A DNA stretch of 64,000 nt from Sandaracinaceae bacterium. GTDB lineage: Bacteria > Myxococcota_A > Polyangia > Polyangiales > JADJQN01. The notes under the pieces are model-generated. The model was given only the letters and a program-made list of their open reading frames with translations, made no database searches and was not told the origin of the DNA. The stretch spans positions 1,364,001-1,428,000 of the forward strand of contig JADJQN010000001.1 in assembly GCA_016712745.1 (NCBI GenBank), in the 5' to 3' direction. Of the stretch, positions 8,114 to 16,343 are shown piece after piece (positions within the stretch are counted from its first letter, which is position 1; the number at the start of each line of letters is the position of its first letter). The position numbers and the translations under genes are program-made.

Positions 8114-9513
8114 TACTCGCTTACGCGGTTGTAGCCGTTTAGGGCGGCGACGCGGTAGGCCTCGGCCATGGTCGGGTAGTTGAAGGTCGTGTTGATGAAG
8201 TAGAGAAGCGAGTTGGCTTCGCCCTTCTGCGACATGATCGCCTGCCCGATGTGCACGATTTCAGACGCTTGGTAGCCAAAGCAGTGGATGCCGAGCAGCT
8301 CGAGCGTTTCCCGGTGAAAGAGCAGCTTCAGCATGCCCACCATATGGCCAGTGATCTGCGCGCGCGCCAGGCTGCGGAATTGAGCGTGGCCGACTTCGTA
8401 AGGCACGCGCTTCTCAGTAAGCTCCCGCTCCGTCGCGCCGAGCGAGCTAATCTCTGGCGTCGTGTAGATACCGACCGGCACGTTCTGCACGAGACGCTCG
8501 TCGCAATAGCCGTGCACAAGATGGCTCGCCGCGAAGCGCCCTTGATCGTACGCAGCGCTCGCGAGGGATGGAAAGCCAACCACGTCGCCGACCGCGTAGA
8601 TATGCGGCATCGTCGTGCGGTAGTGCTCGTCGACCTGGAGATTGCCGCGCGAGTCGGGGTTGATGCCAAGTGGCTCGAGGCCCATATCGTCCGTGTTTCC
8701 GGTGCGACCGTTCGCCCACAGGATCACATCGCTCTTCAGCTTCTTGCCTGACTTCAAAGTCAGAACCACGCCATCGGCCTGCCCTTCGACCTTCTCGGCT
8801 TCTTCGTTGTTGCGTATCAATACGCCCTCATCGCGTAAGTGATAGGCAAGTGCGTCGATGATCTCGTCGTCGAGGAAGGCGAGCAACTTCTCGCGCGTGT
8901 TGACCAGGTTCACTTTGCAGCCGAGGTTGCGAAAGATGGATGCGTATTCGCAACCCACAACACCGGCGCCGTAGATGGTGATCGAGTGCGGCGAGTGGTC
9001 GAGCGAAAGAATGGTGTCGCTGTCGAAGATGCGCGGATGGTTGAAGTCGACATCAGCCGGACGATAGGGGCGCGACCCGACCGCCAGCACAAAACAAGGA
9101 GCCTCGGCGCGCTCGATGGCGCCGTGCGAGTTCTCAATCTCGACGGTGTGCGAACCAGTAAAGCGCGCCTTGCCCTGAATGAGCGTAACGTCGTTGCGAT
9201 CGTAAAAACTGCGCCGCAGCGAAACCTGCTTGGCGATGACCGAGTTGGCCGTCGCGACGAGCTGCGGAAATGAAACGTCGAGATCGGCGATGACCTGCGC
9301 GAAGAGAGGACTCTTGCGCACTTCCATCAAGCTTCCGACTGCGTGGCGCAGTGCTTTGCTGGGAATGGTGGCCCAGTGCGTGCAACCCCCGCCAATGGAC
9401 GAGTAGCGCTCGACAACAGCGACTGATTTGCCATCTTTGGCGGCCTTCATGGCGGCGCCTTCGCCCCCGGGACCACTTCCGATCACTATTACGTCGTAGC
9501 GCGCCGTGCTCAT
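8113..9513 (-). CDS. sthA: Soluble pyridine nucleotide transhydrogenase (Si-specific)
   Basis: 466 residues, the usual SthA length. It is an FAD flavoprotein that moves hydride between NADPH and NAD+ in the cytoplasm, balancing the two pools. The sequence shows the FAD dinucleotide fold (VIGSGPGGEGAAM), the diagnostic single-cysteine motif GGGCTHWATIPSKALR in place of the CxxxxC disulfide of related disulfide reductases, the NAD(P)-binding GAGVVGCEYASIF, and the dimer-interface end NTTFNYPTMAEAYRVAALNG. The stretch LILHRETLELLGIHCFG-type interface is also conserved. AAGGAG lies about 5 nt before the ATG. The gene is last in a minus-strand run after cysC, with about 60 nt between them. Confidence 0.96.
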   Translation of the reverse strand: MSTARYDVIVIGSGPGGEGAAMKAAKDGKSVAVVERYSSIGGGCTHWATIPSKALRHAVGSLMEVRKSPLFAQVIADLDVSFPQLVATANSVIAKQVSLRRSFYDRNDVTLIQGKARFTGSHTVEIENSHGAIERAEAPCFVLAVGSRPYRPADVDFNHPRIFDSDTILSLDHSPHSITIYGAGVVGCEYASIFRNLGCKVNLVNTREKLLAFLDDEIIDALAYHLRDEGVLIRNNEEAEKVEGQADGVVLTLKSGKKLKSDVILWANGRTGNTDDMGLEPLGINPDSRGNLQVDEHYRTTMPHIYAVGDVVGFPSLASAAYDQGRFAASHLVHGYCDERLVQNVPVGIYTTPEISSLGATERELTEKRVPYEVGHAQFRSLARAQITGHMVGMLKLLFHRETLELLGIHCFGYQASEIVHIGQAIMSQKGEANSLLYFINTTFNYPTMAEAYRVAALNGYNRVSE

Positions 9514-9575
9514 GCCACTCCTTCGGACGAAGCCTGCGCGAGTCTATCCCAGAGTCGGGATGGAGTGCAGTGATT

Positions 9576-10193
9576 TCAGCGGCTTTGAGGAATGTAGCCG
9601 CGTTCTTCGAGAAAGCGCAGGACCTGTGCGGCGCATGCATCGGGGTCGTGCTTTGTAGTGTCCACGACAAGCTCGGCCGCGAGAGGCTCTTCATAGGGCG
9701 CACTAACGCCGGTGAACTCCGCAATCTCGCCGGCTCGCGCGCGCTTGTATAAACCCTTAGGGTCCCGCGATTCGCACGTCGCCAAATCCGCTGCAACGTA
9801 GACTTCGAGAAAATCGCCCGCGGCCATGCTCGCGCGCACGGCATCGCGCTCCTTGCGATGTGGACTGATGAACGACGTCAGCACCAAGACGCCGGCGTCC
9901 GTGAATAGCTTTGCGACCTCGGCAACTCGCCGTATGTTCTCGTCGCGATCAGCGGTAGAAAAGCCGAGATCCTTGTTAAGGCCCAAGCGAACATTGTCGC
10001 CGTCGAGCACATACGCGGTGTGCCCGCGTTGCACGAGCAGCGATTCGACACGCATGGCAACCGTGCTTTTGCCCGCGCCCGACAAACCGGTGAACCAAAG
10101 CGTCGCGCCCTTGTGCCCGTGCAGCGCCTCTCGATGCGCGCGAGTCACGGCGCCCGTGTGCTGCGTCAGATTGCGATTCGATTCATCGGCCAC
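9576..10193 (-). CDS. cysC: Adenylylsulfate (APS) kinase
   Basis: 205 residues. It phosphorylates adenosine 5'-phosphosulfate to PAPS with ATP. Walker A is GLSGAGKST (about residue 36), followed by DGDNVRLGLNKDLGFS, the APS-binding signature of CysC, and later FISPHRKERD and DPKGLYKRARAGEI. The length fits a stand-alone kinase, without a sulfurylase domain. No cysD, cysN or cysH is nearby, so sulfate activation must be supplied from elsewhere, or PAPS here serves sulfation (inference). The gap to the upstream DUF72 gene is 32 nt, consistent with co-transcription. Confidence 0.95.
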   Translation of the reverse strand: MADESNRNLTQHTGAVTRAHREALHGHKGATLWFTGLSGAGKSTVAMRVESLLVQRGHTAYVLDGDNVRLGLNKDLGFSTADRDENIRRVAEVAKLFTDAGVLVLTSFISPHRKERDAVRASMAAGDFLEVYVAADLATCESRDPKGLYKRARAGEIAEFTGVSAPYEEPLAAELVVDTTKHDPDACAAQVLRFLEERGYIPQSR

Positions 10194-10225
10194 GGCCCAA
10201 CGCTAACGGATTTCGCGCCGCTCTA

Positions 10226-11242
10226 CTACTCGACGCCGTCGGCTAGCATCTTGGCAATGGCTTTGATGGTAAGCGGTGAAGAGCCTTCGAGCTTGTTGTT
10301 CGCAATCACGTAGATGTCCCGATCGAATTTCAGCGCGTTTTCGATGAGCTTCAGAACGTGCCGGCGTATTTCGATCTGCGGCAGTACCATGCGATTGAAC
10401 GGAGTGAACTGCCTCTTCAAGCGTTCGTAGTCGCCGCCCTGCGGCATCATCAGGCGAGCCACAACGAAATCCGCAGCGGGATCTCCCGCCAAGGCCATCT
10501 GCTCCTCGATGCTCGGCATGCGCGCCCACGCGTTGAACACATGCGCTGCTTGGTGCGCGCGCAGCACCTCGAAATACGTCGGATGCAAAAGATGCGCGTC
10601 CCGCACTTCGAACGCGTAGCTTCCGGAACGCGGCGCGTTGGCCAAGAACTCGTCGATGCGTCCTGCGAACTCGAGGGGATCCGCCCGCACCGGCGAAGGT
10701 GGAACTTCGAATACGAATGGCCCCGCGTTCTGGGCAAACTCGTCCGCGTAGGGATCAAACATCGCGTCTTTGAAGAGCTCGACGTTGAGGAAATCCGGAT
10801 TGCGCGTTCCCGCTTTGGCCCCGTAACGCGCGTGGTTTGGAAACGCATACGTCGTAATCTGCTGCCAGACTTTCGAGACACAGCGATAACCTTGCGGCAA
10901 CTGCTTCGCGTAAGCCGCAAGCTCTTCGCGCGCGATTGGCGCGTAATACGAGCGATCGATGCCGACCGTTCGGAAGAGCGGATACTTCGCATACTCCTCC
11001 AACGACTGTCGCGTGAATGACGCGTCGCTCGGATAGTCCCGCCGGTACACGAGCCCCTTCCACCCCGGAAATGTCCACGTCGACGTTCCAAACTTCACGC
11101 GCGCGGGCACTCGCTTGGCCAGCGCGACCAAGTCCGGATCCGGCTCGGGAATGGGTCCGAGCACGCGCTCTTTGGCGCTCAATGACTTGGCGGACGCTGC
11201 GTCACCGAAGAGATTGAGCTGCGCGTCGCTTGCCTTCTTCAT
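10226..11242 (-). CDS. DUF72 family protein (TIM-barrel, YecE-like)
   Basis: 338 residues. The DUF72 fold is recognised from FGTSTWTFPGWKGLVY (about residue 50), SYYAPIAREELAAYAKQLPQGYRCVSKVWQQIT, FEVPPS and the closing YVIANNKLEGSSPLTIKAIAKML. The family is widespread and has a TIM-barrel shape related to xylose isomerase-like and endonuclease IV-like folds, but its reaction is unknown to me. The extra N-terminal 45 residues (LNLFGDAAS...) are not part of the usual domain. Its start overlaps the end of mltG by 4 nt. Confidence 0.88.
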   Translation of the reverse strand: MKKASDAQLNLFGDAASAKSLSAKERVLGPIPEPDPDLVALAKRVPARVKFGTSTWTFPGWKGLVYRRDYPSDASFTRQSLEEYAKYPLFRTVGIDRSYYAPIAREELAAYAKQLPQGYRCVSKVWQQITTYAFPNHARYGAKAGTRNPDFLNVELFKDAMFDPYADEFAQNAGPFVFEVPPSPVRADPLEFAGRIDEFLANAPRSGSYAFEVRDAHLLHPTYFEVLRAHQAAHVFNAWARMPSIEEQMALAGDPAADFVVARLMMPQGGDYERLKRQFTPFNRMVLPQIEIRRHVLKLIENALKFDRDIYVIANNKLEGSSPLTIKAIAKMLADGVE

Positions 11243-12384
11243 GGTCGTGCCCGCTCGCGAGTCACGCGATCACGATACGCGTCCACGGCCTCATTGTGCT
11301 CGGCAAAGCTACGCGTGAAGCGATGGCGACCGCCGCCGCTCGCAACGAAGAAGAGATAGTCGTGCTGCGCGGGTGCCATCGCGGCACGAATCGCGGGCAA
11401 GCCTGGACTGCATATAGGACCTGGCGGCAATCCGTCGCGACGATAGGTGTTGTATACGTTGAGTGAATCGCGCGTCATCGCAGCCGTTACGTGCCGTCCA
11501 TCGTAGGTCGCGCATGACGGCGCAACCGAAGGGCTCACTTTGCAGCCGTACGCGGCGGTCGGATCGGACTCCAGGCGTTTCATGTTGGGGCTACGCAGGC
11601 GGTTCATGAATACGCCGGCGATGATGGCCTGCTCTTCCCTCGCCTGCGCTTCCTTCTCGACCATCGAAGCGAGAATCAGCACTTGGCGCGCTGGCATTCG
11701 GTCGGCCACGTTGCCCACACCCAGCACGGCGTCCACGCGCGCGTGCCAATCGCGCACGAAGCGCCGCACGACAGCTTCCGCGTTTGTGCCGATGCCCAAA
11801 TCGTAAGTGTCCGGATAGAGATAACCTTCGGCAGATTCGCCTTCAATCGCAAGCTCGCGCAGAAGGTTTGCATCCTCCGTCGCCCGAAGAAACTCATCGC
11901 GGCCGACAACCCCATAGCGGGCAAGACGGTCGGCGATATCGAAGCGCGTGAATCCTTCGGGAATGGTGATCCGCACGCTGCTCGTACCAAAGCCGTTGGC
12001 GACACGCTGCAGCACTTCGCGCGGAGTCAGATTATCCGTCAGGTAAACCTCGCCTTCGCGCATACGACCTTCGGCGCCGAGCACGCGCGCGTAGGTGGCG
12101 AAGAAGAACTCATCGTCGACAAAGCCATGGCCCGCGAGCATCGACGAAACATCCTCGATGCTCATCTCGCGGTGGACGGTGAGCCATTCGTTGTGCCCGT
12201 GTCTCGCCGTGCGACGCATCGGATAGACCAGTAGTAGCCACGCGGCTGCAGCGAAAGCCACACCGACCAGCGCTAGCGCGGCCGCGGTCAGTCGTCGCGC
12301 CTGCCTCCGCGCCCGCCCCGCGCGCCCTTTTCGCGCTTTGCCGGCTGAGCGAGAGGCTCCATGTGCATGTCGGGATCGATCCAC
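11239..12384 (-). CDS. mltG: Endolytic murein transglycosylase
   Basis: 381 residues. MltG cleaves nascent glycan strands inside the membrane-proximal peptidoglycan and so limits chain length. A basic cytoplasmic tail (residues 1-31, nearly all Arg, Lys, Gly, Ala) precedes a single transmembrane helix (about 32-55, LTAAALALVGVAFAAAAWLLLVY). The periplasmic part has the LysM-like subdomain, then YLYPDTYDL, the catalytic glutamate in LASMVEKEA, SDPTAAYG and the family signature YNTYRRDGLPPGPICSPG. The first 97 nt overlap the end of ruvX. A CTG at the ruvX stop is an alternative start that would remove the basic tail. Confidence 0.95.
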   Translation of the reverse strand: MDRSRHAHGASRSAGKARKGRAGRARRQARRLTAAALALVGVAFAAAAWLLLVYPMRRTARHGHNEWLTVHREMSIEDVSSMLAGHGFVDDEFFFATYARVLGAEGRMREGEVYLTDNLTPREVLQRVANGFGTSSVRITIPEGFTRFDIADRLARYGVVGRDEFLRATEDANLLRELAIEGESAEGYLYPDTYDLGIGTNAEAVVRRFVRDWHARVDAVLGVGNVADRMPARQVLILASMVEKEAQAREEQAIIAGVFMNRLRSPNMKRLESDPTAAYGCKVSPSVAPSCATYDGRHVTAAMTRDSLNVYNTYRRDGLPPGPICSPGLPAIRAAMAPAQHDYLFFVASGGGRHRFTRSFAEHNEAVDAYRDRVTRERARP

Positions 12385-12803
12385 CGAGGTTCCGCCTTCG
12401 AATCGAGATAGCTCTGAAGAAGAAGTGTAGCCGCAGCTTGATCGATCACGCTTCTTTCTTTTTGGGCTCCCATATCGCTCGCGCGCAGAGCTCGTTGGGC
12501 TTGCGCAGTCGTGAGGCGCTCATCCCACAAGATAACCGGTGCGTCGGTACAGGCTCTCAGGCGCTTGGCGAGAACCTGCGCCTTACGAGCCGCGCTTCCT
12601 TGGCTGCCGTCGAGGCGCAAAGGCAGCCCCATAACAATCGAGCCACACCCCTCTTCCGTGGCGATGGCGGCGATGTTCTTGGCGTTGACCGCGGCATTGG
12701 GGTCGGCCGCGAGCGTGCGTAATGGCAACGCAATAATGCCCTCGTCATCGGACATTGCGAGCCCAATACGCCGGTCTCCCGGGTCTACGCCAAGTATTCG
12801 CAC
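12288..12803 (-). CDS. ruvX: Putative pre-16S rRNA nuclease / Holliday junction resolvase-like YqgF (RuvX)
   Basis: 171 residues. The RNase H-like core is clear: GVDPGDRRIGLAMSD at the N-terminus with the first catalytic Asp, IVMGLPLRLDGSQG, ILWDERLTTAQAQR with the acidic pair, and DQAAATLLLQSYLD with the last Asp. In E. coli YqgF takes part in processing the 16S rRNA 5' end. The last 30 residues (KREKGARGGRGGRRDD) are a basic Gly/Arg tail not found in typical members, which end near the LQSYL helix; this tail is the part that overlaps mltG in another frame. It is the first gene of the minus-strand run leading to sthA. Confidence 0.93.
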   Translation of the reverse strand: MRILGVDPGDRRIGLAMSDDEGIIALPLRTLAADPNAAVNAKNIAAIATEEGCGSIVMGLPLRLDGSQGSAARKAQVLAKRLRACTDAPVILWDERLTTAQAQRALRASDMGAQKERSVIDQAAATLLLQSYLDSKAEPRWIDPDMHMEPLAQPAKREKGARGGRGGRRDD

Positions 12804-12858
12804 CGAGGGCTATCTATCAGCACGCGGGCTCAGGGTCGAGCTTTGCTATCATGCGGGC

Positions 12859-13848
12859 ATGCGCATCCTCGCTGGCGATATTGGCGGCACCAACACACGC
12901 CTGGCTCTGTTCACAGGGGACGACGTCGCCGGCATGAAGCGCGCTCGCGAGGAAGTCTTTGAAAGTCACGCGCATGCGAGTCTCGATGAAGTCGTGAAGA
13001 TTTTTCTGCGCGATGAGAAGTTGGACGCTGCTTCATTCGGCGTGGCCGGCCCCGTCGTTGACAACGCGGTGCGCGCCACCAACTTGCCGTGGTGCGTCGA
13101 CGCAACGGCCCTGGCAGCGAAGCTCGCATTGCCGCGGGTCTACGTGCTCAACGACTTTCACGCGATTGCGCTGGGCATTCCACTTCTACAGCCTAGCGAT
13201 CTGCATTGCCTGAACGACGTTGCCGCGGATCCGCAGGGCACGGTCGTTGTGATTGGCGCCGGCACCGGCCTCGGTGAAGCTGTGCTTGTGCCCTCGCAGC
13301 GTGGGCCTACGATTCTTTCGTCCGAAGGTGGCCACAGCGATTTCGCGCCGCGCAACGACGAAGAGTTCGAACTGCTCAAGTTTATGCAAGCGATCCACGG
13401 CCGCGTCAGCGTCGAGCGCGTAGTCTCGGGCCCGGGCTTAGCATCGATTTTTGATTTCGTCGTAGCGACGAAACGCGAGAGTGCGATGCCTTCGACGCTG
13501 CGGCGAATGGAAAGTGAAGACAAGGGCGCGGTCATCGGCGAGCTCGCGCTCGCAGGCGCCGATCCTGCGTGCGCACGCGCAGCGCACATATTCCTAGCAC
13601 TCTACGGCGCCGAAGCGGGCAACTTAGCGCTGAAGGTTTTGGCGCCGGGTGGTTTGTACCTCGCAGGCGGAATCGCGCCGCGCCTCTTGCCGATGCTCCA
13701 CGCGAGCGATTTCATGTCGTCGTTCTTCGCGAAAGGTCGTATGCGCCGCTTGCTTGAGAAGACGCGCGTGAACGTAATCCTGCAAACCGACGTCGGTCTG
13801 CTCGGCGCGCTCAACTTCGGCTACCTCGCGCGGAGCAACTCGTCCTAG
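12859..13848 (+). CDS. glk: Glucokinase
   Basis: 329 residues from ATG 12859; the open frame runs further upstream, but the family begins at MRILAGDIGGTNTRLAL. It phosphorylates glucose with ATP to glucose-6-phosphate in the cytoplasm. Motifs are the phosphate loop GDIGGTNTRLAL, FGVAGPVV, the catalytic aspartate in VLNDFHAIALG, the second phosphate loop IGAGTGLGEA, SEGGHSDFAPR, and LYLAGGIAPRLLP near the end. It is divergent from ruvX with about 55 nt between the starts. Its stop codon shares bases with the stop of the convergent UbiB-family gene. Confidence 0.95.
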   Translation: MRILAGDIGGTNTRLALFTGDDVAGMKRAREEVFESHAHASLDEVVKIFLRDEKLDAASFGVAGPVVDNAVRATNLPWCVDATALAAKLALPRVYVLNDFHAIALGIPLLQPSDLHCLNDVAADPQGTVVVIGAGTGLGEAVLVPSQRGPTILSSEGGHSDFAPRNDEEFELLKFMQAIHGRVSVERVVSGPGLASIFDFVVATKRESAMPSTLRRMESEDKGAVIGELALAGADPACARAAHIFLALYGAEAGNLALKVLAPGGLYLAGGIAPRLLPMLHASDFMSSFFAKGRMRRLLEKTRVNVILQTDVGLLGALNFGYLARSNSS

Positions 13849-15254
13849 GGGCTAGCTTCAAGCGCGGCGGTCATCTCCTGCTGACGTTTCAAGATCAGCG
13901 GGACGATGTAGGGGAAGCCAACCTGCAGAGTATCGAGGTCGGGCGCTATCTGCGCGCACAACCAAAACATCATCACGCTCGCGCGCTCGGCGTAGAACCA
14001 GCCGTCAGGATACTGAAATGAGCGCATCAACTCGCGCAGCTCCATACGCGCGACCTCGGGATCCGCCAAACTCTCGAGCTCGTGCTGCTTAGCGCGCATC
14101 AACGCTCCAGGCGTGCGGTCCTGGATCTTCAGGAGCTTGCCGAAATAGGTCATGACGGTGCGCTCGAGTAGCTCCTTGTTGCCTTCCTCGGCGACAAAGC
14201 CCATGCGTCTAAAGCCGACAAGCGCAAGCGAGCTGTCCTCTACGAAGATTCCCTGAAGAATGTCGGTGAGACCTTCGACGAGCTCTGTTCGCACTTCGCT
14301 TATCGCGCCGAAATCCAGAAAGACCAGGCGCGGCTCTTCGGGAGTCGGGCCCGGCTGTACCAGAAAGTTACCGGGGTGCGGGTCGGCGTGGAAGAAGCGA
14401 TCGATGAAGAGCTGCTTGTAGAACGAACGAACCAATCGCGACGCCACCGCCACGCGATCGATCCCAAGCTTCTCGTAATCCTCGAACTTGGTGATCTTGA
14501 TGCCTTCCATGAAGGTCATCGTCAAAATGTCGCGCGTCGTAAATTCGGAAATCACCGCCGGAAAAAGCAAATCCGGTTCGTCCGCGAAATTATCGGCCAT
14601 CCGCTTCATGCATGAGGCTTCGTGGATGTAGTCGGTCTCGCGACGCAACAGGTCGACCAACGCGTCGTGCACGCGCTCAATGCCGCCGAACGGAAAGAAT
14701 TTTTTATAAACTGTGAGCCCCATGCGCACGACACGCATGTCGACGCGAATGATGTCGCGAATCTGGGGATAGAGAATCTTGACGGCTACCTTCGTGCCGT
14801 CTTTCAGATAGGCGAGATGAACCTGCCCGAGAGATGCAGCGGCGAGCGGAATGCGTTCGATTGAGGTGAAGCACTCATCGGGCTTTTTCCCGAGACTGCG
14901 GATGAAGGTGTCCTCAACGTAATCGAAGCTCTGAGGCGGCACGCTATCCTGTAGCGATTCGAGCTCACTCGTATAAGCGCGGGGCAAAAAGCCGCCCATG
15001 ATCGAGAGCACTTGGCCAAGCTTGATGTAGACGCCGCGCAACTTGAGCATCGTGCGCAGCAGACGTCGGGCGTTGCGCATGTCAACGCGAGCACGGCGAC
15101 GCGCAAGCCAAGCCGGCAAAACGGGCTCTTCGTTGCCCTTCCCATCTTTGCGCCACGTGCGGAATACTCGCGCCAGGCCCAACTGGACCATGTAGCTCAT
15201 AAAAATGAGATTGAAGACGAAGAGCGCGCGAACTAGTCGGATGAACAAACTCAT
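13845..15254 (-). CDS. ABC1/AarF/UbiB-family atypical kinase
   Basis: 469 residues from ATG 15254 (MSLFIRLVRALFVFNLIFM); the open frame continues upstream without family similarity. Motifs in order are the KxGQ-type segment KLGQVLSIMGGFLP, the Ala-rich loop PLAAASLGQVHLA, VAVKI, the ExD-type RRETDYIHEA, HADPHPGNF and LDFGA. Members support ubiquinone synthesis or lipid metabolism with ATPase-like activity; which quinone or lipid pathway it serves here is not shown. The hydrophobic N-terminus (LFVFNLIFMSYMVQLGLA) suggests membrane attachment. It stands alone, divergent from the cysteine-cluster gene at 15342. Confidence 0.9.
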   Translation of the reverse strand: MSLFIRLVRALFVFNLIFMSYMVQLGLARVFRTWRKDGKGNEEPVLPAWLARRRARVDMRNARRLLRTMLKLRGVYIKLGQVLSIMGGFLPRAYTSELESLQDSVPPQSFDYVEDTFIRSLGKKPDECFTSIERIPLAAASLGQVHLAYLKDGTKVAVKILYPQIRDIIRVDMRVVRMGLTVYKKFFPFGGIERVHDALVDLLRRETDYIHEASCMKRMADNFADEPDLLFPAVISEFTTRDILTMTFMEGIKITKFEDYEKLGIDRVAVASRLVRSFYKQLFIDRFFHADPHPGNFLVQPGPTPEEPRLVFLDFGAISEVRTELVEGLTDILQGIFVEDSSLALVGFRRMGFVAEEGNKELLERTVMTYFGKLLKIQDRTPGALMRAKQHELESLADPEVARMELRELMRSFQYPDGWFYAERASVMMFWLCAQIAPDLDTLQVGFPYIVPLILKRQQEMTAALEASP

Positions 15255-15341
15255 ACTGATGCGCGGGTCGATACGCTGTGCGCAGCCTATCGTGAAGCCC
15301 GGGCAGATGCCAGACACGACGGAATCGTGTAGGCATGCGTT

Positions 15342-16343
15342 ATGAGCCCAAAGCCCCTCTTGATACGCGAAGGCGCGCGCTATGCGTGTTTCTCGGACGG
15401 GCTTTGTTGTACGGACGCGCACGCGCTCGGGCCTGTGACGGCGTCTGAAGTGACGCGTTTGACCGTATTGCGAGGGCCGGTCACGCGGCGCCACGATGCG
15501 CTCGATATCGATGTGCTGACCACCCGCGACCACCACTGCACCTTTTTGCGAAGCGATGGGCTGTGCGATGTGCACGTGAAAGAAGGCGCTTCGGCTAAGC
15601 CGCGTACGTGTCAGCAGTTTCCCTTTGGGTTGGTATCCACGCCTTCAGGCATGCGCGTCACAACGGAGCACCGGTGCCCCTGTCGTACGCTCGGTGAACG
15701 CCCTCTCTTGAAGGCAAGCGAAGTCCGGCAGATTTTCCCCGAGGTGGACGAGCCCGATTTACTCGTCGACTATCCGATCGCGATGAACGTGGCGACCGAA
15801 CTCTCGTTCGCCGAATACGAATACATCGAGCGCGAGTTGCTTACGCGCCTTGCGGCTGGCGACGACGCGCTGGACGTCCTCGTCGCCTCGCCGTGGCCGT
15901 CACTCGATGGCGTGTCATGGCTGGATGCCTCGCATCTATTTCGCGCGCTGCTCGATGGCAGTGCGTGTGGCGACGCTCTCGCGAGCTTCGGCGACGTCAT
16001 ACTGGCCGGCGTAAGCGAGCGCAAACCCGAGCTGCGGCAGCGCTCCTGGGGGGCCTCCTTCGATCGCGCCGAAGCGCGCACGCACGCTCCCCAAAAGCCT
16101 CAGGCGATGTTGAATGACTTCGTGGCAGACAATATTTGGAGTCTCGCTTGGACGGACTGCACCTTCGCGCAAGCGCGCGCCGAGCTCGCCACACGGGTCG
16201 TGATAGCCAACGTCTATGCGGCGAAGCTCGAAGCGCACGGGGTTCGCAGTGATCGTGCAATGGCCGAAGCATTGCTCGTGGTCGAGCTTGGCGGGTCGTC
16301 GTCGTTATGGCGGCAACTCGTGCACCAGATGGTCGTGCCGTGA
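15342..16343 (+). CDS. YkgJ-family cysteine-cluster protein
   Basis: 333 residues. The N-terminal 120 residues carry the zinc/iron-chelating Cys pattern of the YkgJ/UPF0153 family: ACFSDGLCCTD, DHHCTFLRSDGLCDVH, KPRTCQQFPF and HRCPC. The C-terminal 200 residues are helical and not recognised. The biochemical role of the family is not known to me; metal binding is inferred from the cysteines. The last 4 nt (GTGA) contain the start of the following glycosyltransferase, so the two are translationally coupled. A second protein with a related C-terminal cluster is encoded at 47933. Confidence 0.85.
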   Translation: MSPKPLLIREGARYACFSDGLCCTDAHALGPVTASEVTRLTVLRGPVTRRHDALDIDVLTTRDHHCTFLRSDGLCDVHVKEGASAKPRTCQQFPFGLVSTPSGMRVTTEHRCPCRTLGERPLLKASEVRQIFPEVDEPDLLVDYPIAMNVATELSFAEYEYIERELLTRLAAGDDALDVLVASPWPSLDGVSWLDASHLFRALLDGSACGDALASFGDVILAGVSERKPELRQRSWGASFDRAEARTHAPQKPQAMLNDFVADNIWSLAWTDCTFAQARAELATRVVIANVYAAKLEAHGVRSDRAMAEALLVVELGGSSSLWRQLVHQMVVP

